Assembly (NCBI GenBank): GCA_963660435.1
Contig: CAVKYI010000007.1
Location: forward strand, 17,571 to 81,570
From: Hallerella sp963660435
GTDB lineage: Bacteria > Fibrobacterota > Fibrobacteria > Fibrobacterales > Fibrobacteraceae
Length of the DNA: 64,000 nt
Direction: 5' to 3'
In this document: positions 1-8,500 of the stretch, in pieces
Position numbering within the stretch: position 1 is the stretch's first letter
Layout: the number at the start of each line of letters is the position of its first letter
Made by a program: the position numbers and the translations under genes
The notes under the pieces: generated by a model
Database searches by the model: none
Seen by the model: the letters and a program-made list of their open reading frames with translations, nothing else
What the model was told of the DNA's origin: nothing

Positions 1-52
1 CTATCGGCAGTTCTAGATAATTGATTGGCATGAATCCAAATATAAATTCAAC

Positions 53-1327
53 TTAACGGGAACGCCATCTCATGGATACGTTTTTGTCATACAGCCCGAC
101 AGAAATCTTCACGGCTCCCCCATCCGGACTGTAGCCCGCTTCGATTCGCAGACGGTCCAGCGCGGGAATCAGTACATGGATTCCCCCATAGACGCTTTCC
201 CGGTAATCTTCCCATCCCGGCAGCCGAGTGTCCCACAGGAAAGAGCCTTCGACGCCCGCCACGAGCTGCAGGCCAAAGAAAAGGTTCGCCCCGAGAACCG
301 AGAACGGGCGCCGTTCCAGAAGCACGAAGCGTTCTTCGATATTCCAGATAGCCTCATGCCGACCGTGGACGCTCGAATCGGGCGAAAATCCTCGCAGCGT
401 GTTCGCGCCTCCCTGGTGCAGGCGGTCAAAGAACATCTGCCGTCCCGGTCGAAAGCGCAGTAGAGAAGACGCTCCCGTGATCAAACGACCCCGGGAAAGA
501 TAGAGCCTGTTGTCCCAAAGATATTCCACGAAATTCTCGACGCTCGAATCGAACGCCCCGTAACGCGTCACGCGGAATTCCTCGAAAGCGCCGCGCCGCG
601 GATCCGTCCTGGAATCGCGGTTTTCGAGAAGCGCCCCCACTCCGAGATCCGGCACGGCCCCGAAGCTCTCGACATATCGGTAGGACGGCGAAAAGACGAG
701 GTAGAAATTTCGAAAGAGCTTTGCGTCCAGTTCCAGATGGACATACCAGGACTTGTCGTCGAATCCGCGCAAGTCGTCCCACGAATCCGTCCGCAAGAAT
801 TCGAAGTTCCAGGAAACCGGCAGATCCAGAAGCCACGGCGAACTCGCGTAGATGGCGAATTCCTTCGAATCGAAAAGCGGATCGATCGACGTGCGGTATT
901 GCGCTTCGACGCGGATGTCCTTTCCGAGGACATTCAGATGGGCAAGCGCCACGCCAAGCATCCAGCCATCCTGGTCGGTCTTCTTTCCCGCGGGAGAGGG
1001 AATCCAGTGCAAGAGTTCCGTAAAGCGGTACTCCAGGTCCAGGTCTCCATCGGCGGTCTCCGAACAGGCGAGCGAAACGTCCGAAAAGATGTCGAGGCTT
1101 TCCAGGCGAGACTTCTCGTCGAGGAACTCGCGCGCGGAAAACACGGAACCCGGTTCAAGGGAAAGTTCCCGTTCCACGACCCGCGGATCGGTATCGGCTA
1201 GGCCCGCAAAGCGTACACTCGCGATGCGCATTCCGTCCGCGCAATTCGTCGAGACAGGCGCAGAGAAAGACGCTTCCGCGGCAAGGGCGAAAATCCAGAA
1301 AACGGTCAGGCGGCGAAAAGAGCGCAT
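53..1327 (-). CDS. Omp85/BamA-family outer membrane protein with a single POTRA-like domain
   Basis: Predicted 424-residue outer membrane protein. Residues 1-22 look like a signal peptide, about 33-107 form one POTRA-like module, and about 118-424 form a beta-barrel rich in alternating hydrophobic residues. The barrel carries an LRGF motif (residues 311-314), the Omp85 signature of the loop folded inside the barrel. Known BamA proteins are about 800 residues with five POTRA domains, so this is a short paralogue and unlikely to be the main assembly factor. It could be a TamA- or FhaC-like translocon or a lipid-transport barrel. It lies downstream of rpmE2 and is separated from it by a terminator, so it probably has its own promoter or depends on read-through. 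The family is clear; the substrate is unknown. Confidence 0.8.
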   Translation of the reverse strand: MRSFRRLTVFWIFALAAEASFSAPVSTNCADGMRIASVRFAGLADTDPRVVERELSLEPGSVFSAREFLDEKSRLESLDIFSDVSLACSETADGDLDLEYRFTELLHWIPSPAGKKTDQDGWMLGVALAHLNVLGKDIRVEAQYRTSIDPLFDSKEFAIYASSPWLLDLPVSWNFEFLRTDSWDDLRGFDDKSWYVHLELDAKLFRNFYLVFSPSYRYVESFGAVPDLGVGALLENRDSRTDPRRGAFEEFRVTRYGAFDSSVENFVEYLWDNRLYLSRGRLITGASSLLRFRPGRQMFFDRLHQGGANTLRGFSPDSSVHGRHEAIWNIEERFVLLERRPFSVLGANLFFGLQLVAGVEGSFLWDTRLPGWEDYRESVYGGIHVLIPALDRLRIEAGYSPDGGAVKISVGLYDKNVSMRWRSR

Positions 1328-1341
1328 CGATTCAAGAATAC

Positions 1342-1369
1342 AAAAAAGGCTCCCTCTTCCAAGGAAGCC
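1342..1369 (-). terminator. Rho-independent terminator after rpmE2
   Basis: On the minus strand an 8-bp stem (arms at 1369-1362 and 1355-1348, one G-U pair) with a 6-nt loop is followed by six T. It would end the rpmE2 transcript before the Omp85-like gene. Confidence 0.7.
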
Positions 1370-1391
1370 GACAGGGATATTTCCGAAAGCG

Positions 1392-1703
1392 CTACTCTTC
1401 GGATTCTTCCTTCTTGACCGCGCGACGGGTCTTGCGCTTTGCCGCGGCGATGTTCAGCGTGCCGTTGCCGGCGAAGCGCTTGTTGAACTGGTCGATACGG
1501 CCAGCGGTATCCACGCGGTGCTGCTTGCCTGTCCAGAAAGGATGCGTGTCGCTCGTAATTTCGAGGGAAACTACGCTATGTTCGACACCATCGATCACTT
1601 TCTTTTCGGCAGAGGACTTCGTGGAGCGGGTGATGAATTCTTTACCCGTATTCGCATCAACGAACACGACCGGTTTGTAATCGGGATGAATACCATTTTT
1701 CAT
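1392..1703 (-). CDS. rpmE2: 50S ribosomal protein L31, type B
   Basis: Large-subunit ribosomal protein of 103 residues. It opens with the typical MKNGIHPDY start and contains the SDTHPFWTGK segment of L31. The CxxC zinc motif of type A L31 is absent, so this is the zinc-independent type B form. A basic, glutamate-ending tail of about 20 residues extends beyond the usual length. Upstream on the same strand, TAAATTTG (-10 hexamer 1745-1740) is a good promoter candidate and would give a leader of about 30 nt. The gene is monocistronic, closed by the terminator at 1342-1369. Confidence 0.95.
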   Translation of the reverse strand: MKNGIHPDYKPVVFVDANTGKEFITRSTKSSAEKKVIDGVEHSVVSLEITSDTHPFWTGKQHRVDTAGRIDQFNKRFAGNGTLNIAAAKRKTRRAVKKEESEE

Positions 1704-1779
1704 TTTTTGAATCCTGCTGATTAAGCGTTGGTTGTGCCAAATTTAGATGTTTTTTTCCATTTTGGCAATTCGCAAATAG

Positions 1780-1785
1780 TATTTT
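1780..1785 (+). promoter_or_regulatory. Candidate -10 element placing the start site on the ATG of the lipoprotein gene
   Basis: TATTTT lies exactly 6 nt before the ATG at 1792, so +1 would be the A of the start codon. No convincing -35 or Shine-Dalgarno sequence is seen. Confidence 0.35.
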
Positions 1786-1791
1786 TTAGGC

Positions 1792-2379
1792 ATGAAATCC
1801 GAGAGAACCCTTTTATTCTTCACCGTGGCCGCCGCGAGCCTTTGCGTCGCCTGTTCCGAGAATCTGGACAAGCCCCTGCTGGAAGTTAACAGGAAATACA
1901 CGCTGGAATCATGGCCCGACTCGGATTACATCGCCGAACTGGATTCCATCTTGAAAGCGGAACCGCTCAAGCCGGATGCGGACAGGGAAAAGACAGCCCT
2001 GACCATCTATTCGGGATCAATGCCTACGATAAGTCTTCCGGGAGAAAAAAAGGCGCCGCTTTCGAAACCCGCCGAAAAGCAGACCGCGGGGACCGGTCAG
2101 AAGGCGGCATCTCCATCGCAGAATGCAGAACGCTTTGCCGACCGATTCATGAACGCCCTTTCGGAATTGCAGTCCGATCCATCCAACGCGGCAAAGTATC
2201 GGACAGTTCCCGCAAAGGCAGGGGAAGACCTCTTCGCCCTGCTCTCGCGCGCCTACGGGAGTGACGCGACACGGCTCCCCAGGTTCTACACGCTGTCCGC
2301 GCTGCAGTCCGTAAACCCGAACGTCAGGCTAGAACATCTCGAAGAGGGAAACGTCGTCCGCGTTCCGACTCTCCGCTAG
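1792..2379 (+). CDS. Lipoprotein with C-terminal LysM-like domain
   Basis: 195-residue predicted lipoprotein. A hydrophobic N-terminus ends in a lipobox with the acylated cysteine at position 21 (CVAC). Residues about 22-130 are polar and low in predicted structure, with a Pro/Ala/Lys-rich linker near 75-105. Residues about 135-195 (YRTVPAKAGEDLFALL... ending GNVVRVP) resemble a LysM or phage-tail X-type module, with a threshold-like opening, a SVNPN segment and a final VxVP strand. Such modules bind peptidoglycan, so a periplasmic cell-wall anchoring role is plausible. It converges on hisB with only 2 nt between the stop codons. No close family is recognised. Confidence 0.7.
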   Translation: MKSERTLLFFTVAAASLCVACSENLDKPLLEVNRKYTLESWPDSDYIAELDSILKAEPLKPDADREKTALTIYSGSMPTISLPGEKKAPLSKPAEKQTAGTGQKAASPSQNAERFADRFMNALSELQSDPSNAAKYRTVPAKAGEDLFALLSRAYGSDATRLPRFYTLSALQSVNPNVRLEHLEEGNVVRVPTLR

Positions 2380-2381
2380 AA

Positions 2382-2972
2382 TCAAAGAACGCCTTTCGAG
2401 CTGGGAACGCCCTTTGCGCTCCGCGACGGGGAAACAGCCATGGCGACAGCTCGCGCAAACGCCTTGAAGATCGCTTCGAGACAGTGGTGGTTGTCCGCGC
2501 CGTAGAAAAGTTCCACGTGCAGGTTCATTCGGGCGTTTTCGCCGAGAGTCCGAAAGAAATGCTCGAAAAGGCTTGCCGGCATGTTTTCCGCTCCGACCGT
2601 CGCGTCCGGCAAGCGGACCCGCCAGACGATTCCTATCCTGTTCGAAAAATCCAAGCAGACACGCGCCAAGGCTTCGTCCATCGGAACGAAATAAAAGCCG
2701 TAGCGTTCGATGCCCTTCTTGTCGCCAAGGCATTCGGCAAGAGCGCTTCCCAGGCAAATCGCGATATCCTCGACAGAGTGGTGCATGTCGACACGCGTAT
2801 CGCCGAGGCACTTGACCCCGAGCGAAAAGCCGCCGTGGACCTGGAAAAGATCCAGCATGTGATCGAGAAAGCCCGAACCGGTAGAAATCTTTCCGCGGGA
2901 GGCTTCATCCAGATTCAGCGAAAGCTCGATCTGCGTTTCGCTCGTATTGCGGACAATCTTCGCTTCGCGCAT
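2382..2972 (-). CDS. hisB: Imidazoleglycerol-phosphate dehydratase
   Basis: Histidine biosynthesis enzyme that dehydrates imidazole glycerol phosphate to imidazole acetol phosphate. The 196-residue length fits the monofunctional form. Both metal-binding signatures are present: HHSVEDIAI near residue 67 and DNHHCLEAIFKAF near the C-terminus, with FLDHML near residue 36. It begins 3 nt after rodZ ends and is the last gene of a four-gene operon. No other his gene is in the window, so this is an orphan copy of the pathway locus. I saw no histidine-rich leader upstream. Confidence 0.95.
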   Translation of the reverse strand: MREAKIVRNTSETQIELSLNLDEASRGKISTGSGFLDHMLDLFQVHGGFSLGVKCLGDTRVDMHHSVEDIAICLGSALAECLGDKKGIERYGFYFVPMDEALARVCLDFSNRIGIVWRVRLPDATVGAENMPASLFEHFFRTLGENARMNLHVELFYGADNHHCLEAIFKAFARAVAMAVSPSRSAKGVPSSKGVL

Positions 2973-2975
2973 CGG

Positions 2976-3944
2976 TCATCTCCTCGTGAACTTGCCGTTC
3001 GGGGCGATGCAGAAACGGCTCGCATGTCCCTTGCGCACCGGAACGGTCGAACGCTTGCCGTTTACGAGCATCTGGCCCACAGCGTCGGGATTGCCGATGA
3101 CAAGACAAAGGGTGTCCCCATCGGAATAGGAAATCCGGGAACGCGACGATACGATGTTTCCCTCGCGCAAGACCTTGTTGTCGTTCAGGCTGTGATAGAT
3201 TCCGACCCAGGAAGTCGCGGCGGAATCGTTTCCGGTAAGAGAAATCGACAAGCTGCCGGCGATTTCGGAAGTGGTATCCTCGGCGGCCTTTTCACGGGAA
3301 TCCGACGATACGATGAAAGTCGTCGCCGAGTTTCCCTTGGCCGAAACCTTTTTCGCGGTATCGGGCAAGGCGGGCGCGAGAGTGTCCGAAACGACAGAGA
3401 GCGATTCGGGCGGAATGTTTTCCGCTCCATCCGGAACGTCCGCTACGAACGAGGACGTGTCCTCTTCCACGCCAGGAAGCGAACCGCTTTCCGGAGGCGG
3501 CAGCGCACCGTTCAAGGACGGCTTCAGAAAATAGACGGCAGCAAAGAATACGACGATCAAAAGAGCGACAGCGAGAAGCAGCGTTTTCGAACCGCCCTTT
3601 CCCTGTTTCAGCTTTTTTCCGGCAAAGGAATCGTCGCTTGCCGAAAGCGTTTCCGCGGCGAGAAATTCCCGCGAATAGGACGAACCCGCTTCCTTCGAAT
3701 AGGCGGCGAGAATTTCCGGCATCGCCAGTCCAAGCGTTTCGGAAATGGAATTCAGATAGCCGCGCACATAGGCTTCGACGGGAAACTTTTCCCATTCGCC
3801 GGCTTCTATCTGCTGCAAGTTCTTCAAGGATATCCGCGTCCTTTGGGAAAGATCCTCGAGCGAAAGTCCCTTGGATTCCCGAATTTTCTTCAGGTAGGCG
3901 CCAAGCGGTTCGTCCGATGTCTTGGGTTCGACAGAATTGGTCAT
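2976..3944 (-). CDS. rodZ: RodZ-like helix-turn-helix membrane protein
   Basis: 322-residue bitopic protein. An N-terminal Xre-type helix-turn-helix domain (about residues 12-75, motif LSLEDLSQRTRISLKNLQQIE) is followed by a charged segment and one transmembrane helix near 120-140. A Ser/Pro/Glu-rich periplasmic linker leads to a C-terminal beta domain (about 230-322). This is the RodZ architecture; RodZ links MreB to the cell-wall elongation machinery. The start was set at 3944 because AGGAGA lies 6 nt upstream; the alternative ATG at 3950 would touch it. It sits between maf and hisB in a tight operon. No mreB is in view. Confidence 0.8.
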   Translation of the reverse strand: MTNSVEPKTSDEPLGAYLKKIRESKGLSLEDLSQRTRISLKNLQQIEAGEWEKFPVEAYVRGYLNSISETLGLAMPEILAAYSKEAGSSYSREFLAAETLSASDDSFAGKKLKQGKGGSKTLLLAVALLIVVFFAAVYFLKPSLNGALPPPESGSLPGVEEDTSSFVADVPDGAENIPPESLSVVSDTLAPALPDTAKKVSAKGNSATTFIVSSDSREKAAEDTTSEIAGSLSISLTGNDSAATSWVGIYHSLNDNKVLREGNIVSSRSRISYSDGDTLCLVIGNPDAVGQMLVNGKRSTVPVRKGHASRFCIAPNGKFTRR

Positions 3945-3946
3945 GA

Positions 3947-4507
3947 TCATTCTCCTAAATTTTCGATAAGCGTCAAGGTCTTCGAGACGGGAAGACCGAC
4001 AACATTGTAAAAGCACCCGTCGATGGATTCGACAAGTCGCGCGCCAAGTCCCTGGATGGCATAGGCTCCGGCCTTGTCCATCGGTTCGCCGGAATCCACA
4101 TAGCGTACCAGTTCGCTTTCCGGAACATCCCGAAACTTTACCGCGGTCGTTTCCGTATCCGACGCGAGAATTCTTCCGCCACGGGCAAGAGCCACCCCGG
4201 AAACGACCCGATGCGAACGACCGTTCAGCCTTTTGAGCATCGAAAGCGCGCCAGCGCGGTCCTTCGGCTTTCCAAGCGGGATTCCATCGAGAAATACCAG
4301 CGTATCGAATCCCAGCACGGGCGCGTCCGGGAACTTTCTGGAAACGTCCAGAGCCTTTCCTTCGGCAAATCGGAGCGGGCGTTCCTCGGGAGAGAGAGTC
4401 GTATCGTTTTCTTCGTACGACGACGGCTCGATCCGAAAAGGAACGCGGAGCTGCTCAAGGATTGCGGAACGGCGCGGAGACGCGCTCGCGAGGACAAAGG
4501 TTTTCAC
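3947..4507 (-). CDS. maf: Maf-like nucleoside triphosphate pyrophosphatase
   Basis: 186-residue house-cleaning pyrophosphatase that hydrolyses non-canonical dTTP/UTP or related nucleotides. It has the N-terminal SASPRR motif, the internal EK/GKAL segment, GFDT and the YxIQG motif (AYAIQGLGA). The start is GTG at 4507, overlapping the stop of the upstream nucleotidyltransferase gene as GTGA. The longer reading frame upstream is a shadow of that gene. Translational coupling with the upstream gene is likely. Confidence 0.92.
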   Translation of the reverse strand: MKTFVLASASPRRSAILEQLRVPFRIEPSSYEENDTTLSPEERPLRFAEGKALDVSRKFPDAPVLGFDTLVFLDGIPLGKPKDRAGALSMLKRLNGRSHRVVSGVALARGGRILASDTETTAVKFRDVPESELVRYVDSGEPMDKAGAYAIQGLGARLVESIDGCFYNVVGLPVSKTLTLIENLGE

Positions 4508-5496
4508 TCGACCCCCGAAACGACCTTGGAATGGTCGCCCAAAAGCAGCGTTCCCTTGAAGCTCTTGACCTCGGAATCCCCGCCGAAAATGGAATGGGAA
4601 ATTTCCGAATCGCAAAGGATCGTCCTTTCCGAAATGACGGAATCCGATACTTTCGAATTTTCGATAACGACTTCCGGTCCGACCGACACGTTCGGTCCGA
4701 CAACGGAGTTTCGAATGCGCGCGGAGCTGTCGATATGGCACGGCGGAATTATCCGGCAACCCGGAATGGCGACATTTTCCCGGTTCATTGCCGAGAGAAG
4801 CTTCGCGTTTGTCCGGAGAAAGGATTCCGCGGTGCCGCAATCAAGCCAGGATCGAATCGGCGCGGTCCGAAAACGAGAACCCGCTTCGAGCATCATCTGC
4901 AAGGCATCCGTCAGCTGGAACTCGCCGCGGTTACGGATGTCATCGCGAATCAATCGTTCCAGCGATTTTCGAAGAGCGGCAACATCCGCGATGTAATAGA
5001 TTCCGACCAAGGCTTCGTTCGACACAAAGGTTTCCGGCTTTTCCACCAGTTCCGTCACGTATCCCGAAGAATCGGTCACGGCGACCCCGAACCTTCTCGG
5101 ATCCGCGACTTCGCGGGTCATCAGGACATTTTCCCTTTCCGATTTCAAGAAAGAGAGGTCCGCGTCAAAAAGGGTATCGCCGAGAATAATCAGGACGGGT
5201 TCGTCGTCGGCTAGAAACGGCAGGCAAAGCGAAATGGCCTCGCCTAGCCCCTGGGGATTTTTTTGCCGGACGGTATGCGCGTTTCGAAAACCGCGATGCC
5301 GGATAAAGTCCTCGACTAGTTCCCCCTTGTAACCGGTGACAAAGATCTGTTCGGAAACGGGCAGCGATGAATACGATTCGATAATATGTTCGATAAGCGC
5401 CTTTCCCGCAACGGGAAGAAGACACTTCGGCAAGGAAAGCGTGAAAGGTCTCAAGCGGGAACCGGTCCCGGCAACGGGAAGAATTACTTTCATCAT
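4504..5496 (-). CDS. Sugar-phosphate nucleotidyltransferase
   Basis: 330-residue enzyme expected to activate a sugar phosphate with NTP to an NDP-sugar. The N-terminal Rossmann-like domain shows the GTGSRLRPFT...PK signature (residues about 10-25), with a GDTLF metal-site segment near 106 and VEKPE near 152. The C-terminal quarter (about 250-325) has hexapeptide repeats typical of left-handed beta-helix domains. It resembles glucose-1-phosphate thymidylyl- and mannose-1-phosphate guanylyltransferase-like proteins; the exact sugar cannot be assigned. It heads the operon with maf, rodZ and hisB. Two adjacent ATGs (5496, 5493) are possible starts and neither has a Shine-Dalgarno sequence. Confidence 0.85.
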   Translation of the reverse strand: MMKVILPVAGTGSRLRPFTLSLPKCLLPVAGKALIEHIIESYSSLPVSEQIFVTGYKGELVEDFIRHRGFRNAHTVRQKNPQGLGEAISLCLPFLADDEPVLIILGDTLFDADLSFLKSERENVLMTREVADPRRFGVAVTDSSGYVTELVEKPETFVSNEALVGIYYIADVAALRKSLERLIRDDIRNRGEFQLTDALQMMLEAGSRFRTAPIRSWLDCGTAESFLRTNAKLLSAMNRENVAIPGCRIIPPCHIDSSARIRNSVVGPNVSVGPEVVIENSKVSDSVISERTILCDSEISHSIFGGDSEVKSFKGTLLLGDHSKVVSGVE

Positions 5497-5503
5497 AACG
5501 ACA

Positions 5504-5509
5504 AATTTA
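5504..5509 (-). promoter_or_regulatory. Candidate -10 element for the nucleotidyltransferase operon
   Basis: TAAATT within TAAATTTG, matching the Bacteroidota TAnnTTTG element, ends 7 nt before the ATG at 5496. It predicts a leaderless or near-leaderless transcript. Confidence 0.4.
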
Positions 5510-5543
5510 GTATTCCATTACTTTATTGTTTTGAATGGAAGAG

Positions 5544-5568
5544 AAAAAAAACGGCTCGCTAGGCCGTT
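5544..5568 (-). terminator. Rho-independent terminator of the RND efflux operon
   Basis: On the minus strand AACGGC, a 7-nt loop and GCCGTT are followed by a run of T, 18 nt beyond the stop codon of the RND-channel fusion gene. Confidence 0.8.
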
Positions 5569-5585
5569 CAAGCGAGACGACGCGA

Positions 5586-8500
5586 CTAGTTCGTAGCGTC
5601 CAGGATTTCGCCCGTCAGAAGCTTCACCTGGATTTCGGCCTTGGCTGCTGCGACTTTTGCCGAAAGAAGCGCTTCGCGGGCGCTACGCCACTGGTTCTGC
5701 GTTTCGCGGAACTCGAAGTTCGTGATACGCCCTTCCTTGAGGCGTTCCCGTCCAAGCTTAAGCATTTCGAGAGCGAGCGAATCGTTGCCCTCGGCGACAT
5801 CCAGGGATTCCAATGCGCGCAAGTGCGTATCCACGGCGTTCGCGACGCGGGTTTCCACGTTCAAGCGAACCTTTTCCGTCTGGATCTGCGCGGATCGCTC
5901 CGCAATCTTCGCCGTTTCCATTTTCGCATCGTCCGCGAGGCCGTTGAAGAGATTCCACGAAAGCGCCGCTCCTACCCGAAAATATTCCTGGTTCGACTTT
6001 TCGGGATTTCCCTTTTCCGATGCGCTCGCCGTCGCATTCAGGGAACCGTGCAGGTCTAGCTTCGGGAAAAGCGACGAATTTGCCGCTTTGCGGTTCACCT
6101 GGGCATAGTTCAAGGAAGCCTTTGCCGAAAAAAGTTCCGCGTTGTTTTCCAGGGCGCGACGTTTCGCCGTTTCCAGTCCATCCGGCGTTTTCCAATACGG
6201 ATTCCGATCGATTTCGAAGGAATCCTGGATATCGGAACCCTTTTGAACGGAACCTCCGCCCAGGAGTTCGTCTAGCGTCCGAATGGAAGCGGAAAGATCC
6301 GAACGAAGCAAAAGGTTGCTTGCGCTGTCAGACGCGAAATCCATTTGCGAAGAAAGATAGTCAAGCCTTGTCGCGCTCCCCGCCGCGAGGCGATTTTCGT
6401 AAAGTTCCCGACGCGCGTGGGAGACGGAAAGATTCGAATCGGAAAGTTCAAGCGACGCTTTCGCCATGACGGCATCCAGATACGCTCCAAGCACGCTTGC
6501 CGCAACCGTCTCGCGTACCGACCGGTGTTCCGCCCGGTAGCTTTCGACAAGCGCCTTGCTCGCCCGAAAATTCGAAACGTCGCCAAAGCCATTGAAGACC
6601 GTATAGTTGACAGCCAGCTGGAACGCGTCGCTATGTCCCAGGTCGTTATCGATATCCGTCTTTACGCCGGACTGCGAACGGGAATATTCATCGCCATACG
6701 TGTAATAGCGCGAGAGCGAAATATCCACCGTGGGAAGAAGTCCCTTGCGGGAACTTTTCACGGACGCTTCGGCGCTTTTTACGCTTTCCTCGGAAAGGAG
6801 AGTCGAAGAATTTTTCGATAGCGCGATGCGGACAGCCTCGTCGGGAGAAAGAGCGCTTGCCGTCTGCGGAAAGAGAACCGCGCCCAAGACAAGAAGCGAA
6901 AGACACGCGAAAACAGGACTTTTCGTTTTCGAAAAGGATTTTTCTTCCCTGTCCAGGGAAATACGCTTCGACGGCTTTCCGGCAAAGAAGGAATAGGCCG
7001 CGGGAACGACAAAGAGCGTGAGGAACGTAGCAAACGACAGTCCGCATACGATGGTGACGCCCATCGCGACGCGGCTAGGAGTTCCGGTAAGAATCAGCGG
7101 AAGCGCGCCGAGAACGGTCGAAAAGCTGGTCATGAGAATCGGGCGGAAGCGCAAGCGGGCAGACTTCTTTGCCGCGGCGAGACGCGAGCACCCTGTGCGC
7201 TCGGCGACCTGGTTCGCAAATTCCACGATGAGGATTCCGTTCTTTGTCACAAGTCCGATCAGAAGGATCAGTGCGATTTCGCTAAAGATGTTCAGCGTCT
7301 GCCCAAAGAAATACAGGGAAACGATAGCGCCGGCGATCGAAAGCGGAACCGTGAAGAACGTGACAAATGGCGAGCGGAAGCTTTCGAACTGTCCCGCGAG
7401 AACGAGAAAGATGCAAGCGAGTGCAAGCAGAAACACGATGTAGAGCCCCGACGAGCTTTCCTCGTATTCCTTTGAAGAGCCGGAGAGTTCCGTCTGGACA
7501 TTCAGCGAATCGGGAATTACCTTGCGCGCGATCCGCCGCATCTCGGCGACACCGTCGCCAACCGTCATCCCGGGCATGAGCCCTGCGGAAACGGTCGCCG
7601 CGCTGAATCGGTTATACCGCGGAAGGGAAGGCGATGCGGATTTTTCCGAGTAAGTGATAAAGTTCGAAATGGAAAGCATTTCCCCGGAAGCGTTCCGCAC
7701 GCTGATTTCCTCTAGCTTCGACGGCGAGGAGCGATACTCGTAGGGAACTCCCCCGATGATGTCGTACTGGCGACCGTCCTTGTAATACTCTCCGTAAGTC
7801 TGGTCGCCCATCGAAAGCGCGACGGCCTGCGCGATGTCATCGACGGAAACGCCCTGGTCCTGCGCCTTTTCCCGCAAGATTTCCACATGGAGTTCGGGCT
7901 TCGTAAACTTGAGGTTTGAATTGACGACGCTGAAAACCGGGCTGTTCTCCGCTTCGGCGGTGAACTTCGGCAGAAGATCGCGGAGCGTTTCGATGTCGCC
8001 CGCCTGCAAGACGAACTGTATCGGAAGTCCTCCGCGGCTCGTGCTGATGCTCTGCGGTTCAAAGACCATCACGCGCAAATCGGGATAGGTCGCTCCGAGA
8101 ACCTGCACGGCTCGCGCGATTTCGCTCTGGGAACGACGCTTCGACTTGTCGCTTACAAGAGTCACCCGAATCATCGAGCTTCCGCCGGAACGCGCACCCG
8201 CCTGGATTTCCTCGTATTCCGACGAATCCATCAGCGCGGTCATCTCTTCCACAAACGCTTCGGTCATTTTCTTTGTCTGCGCAAGACCTGTTCCTTCCGG
8301 CGCGGAAATGTTCACCATGAACATATTGCTGTCCTCTAGAGGCGCCATTTCGCTCGACAGATGCGTAAAGCAGTAGTAGGCGACAAGAAGCAGTACCGCG
8401 ATGATGACGAAAACGATTCCGCGAACCCGCAAGAAAGCGTTCAGCAGCCTGTCATAGAGCCGGTTGAGCCATTCGAAAAAAGGTTCCGTCTTCCGGTAGA

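Noticed and set aside
2973..3000. Possible histidine attenuator before hisB
   Set aside because: Only 3 nt separate rodZ and hisB, and no His-rich peptide or terminator is present.
2484..4010. 508-codon plus-strand frame opposite hisB and rodZ
   Set aside because: It spans two real genes on the other strand and has shadow-like composition.
4508..4840. Long N-terminal extension of Maf
   Set aside because: It is the out-of-frame reading of the nucleotidyltransferase gene; the Maf motif SASPRR starts a few residues after the GTG at 4507.
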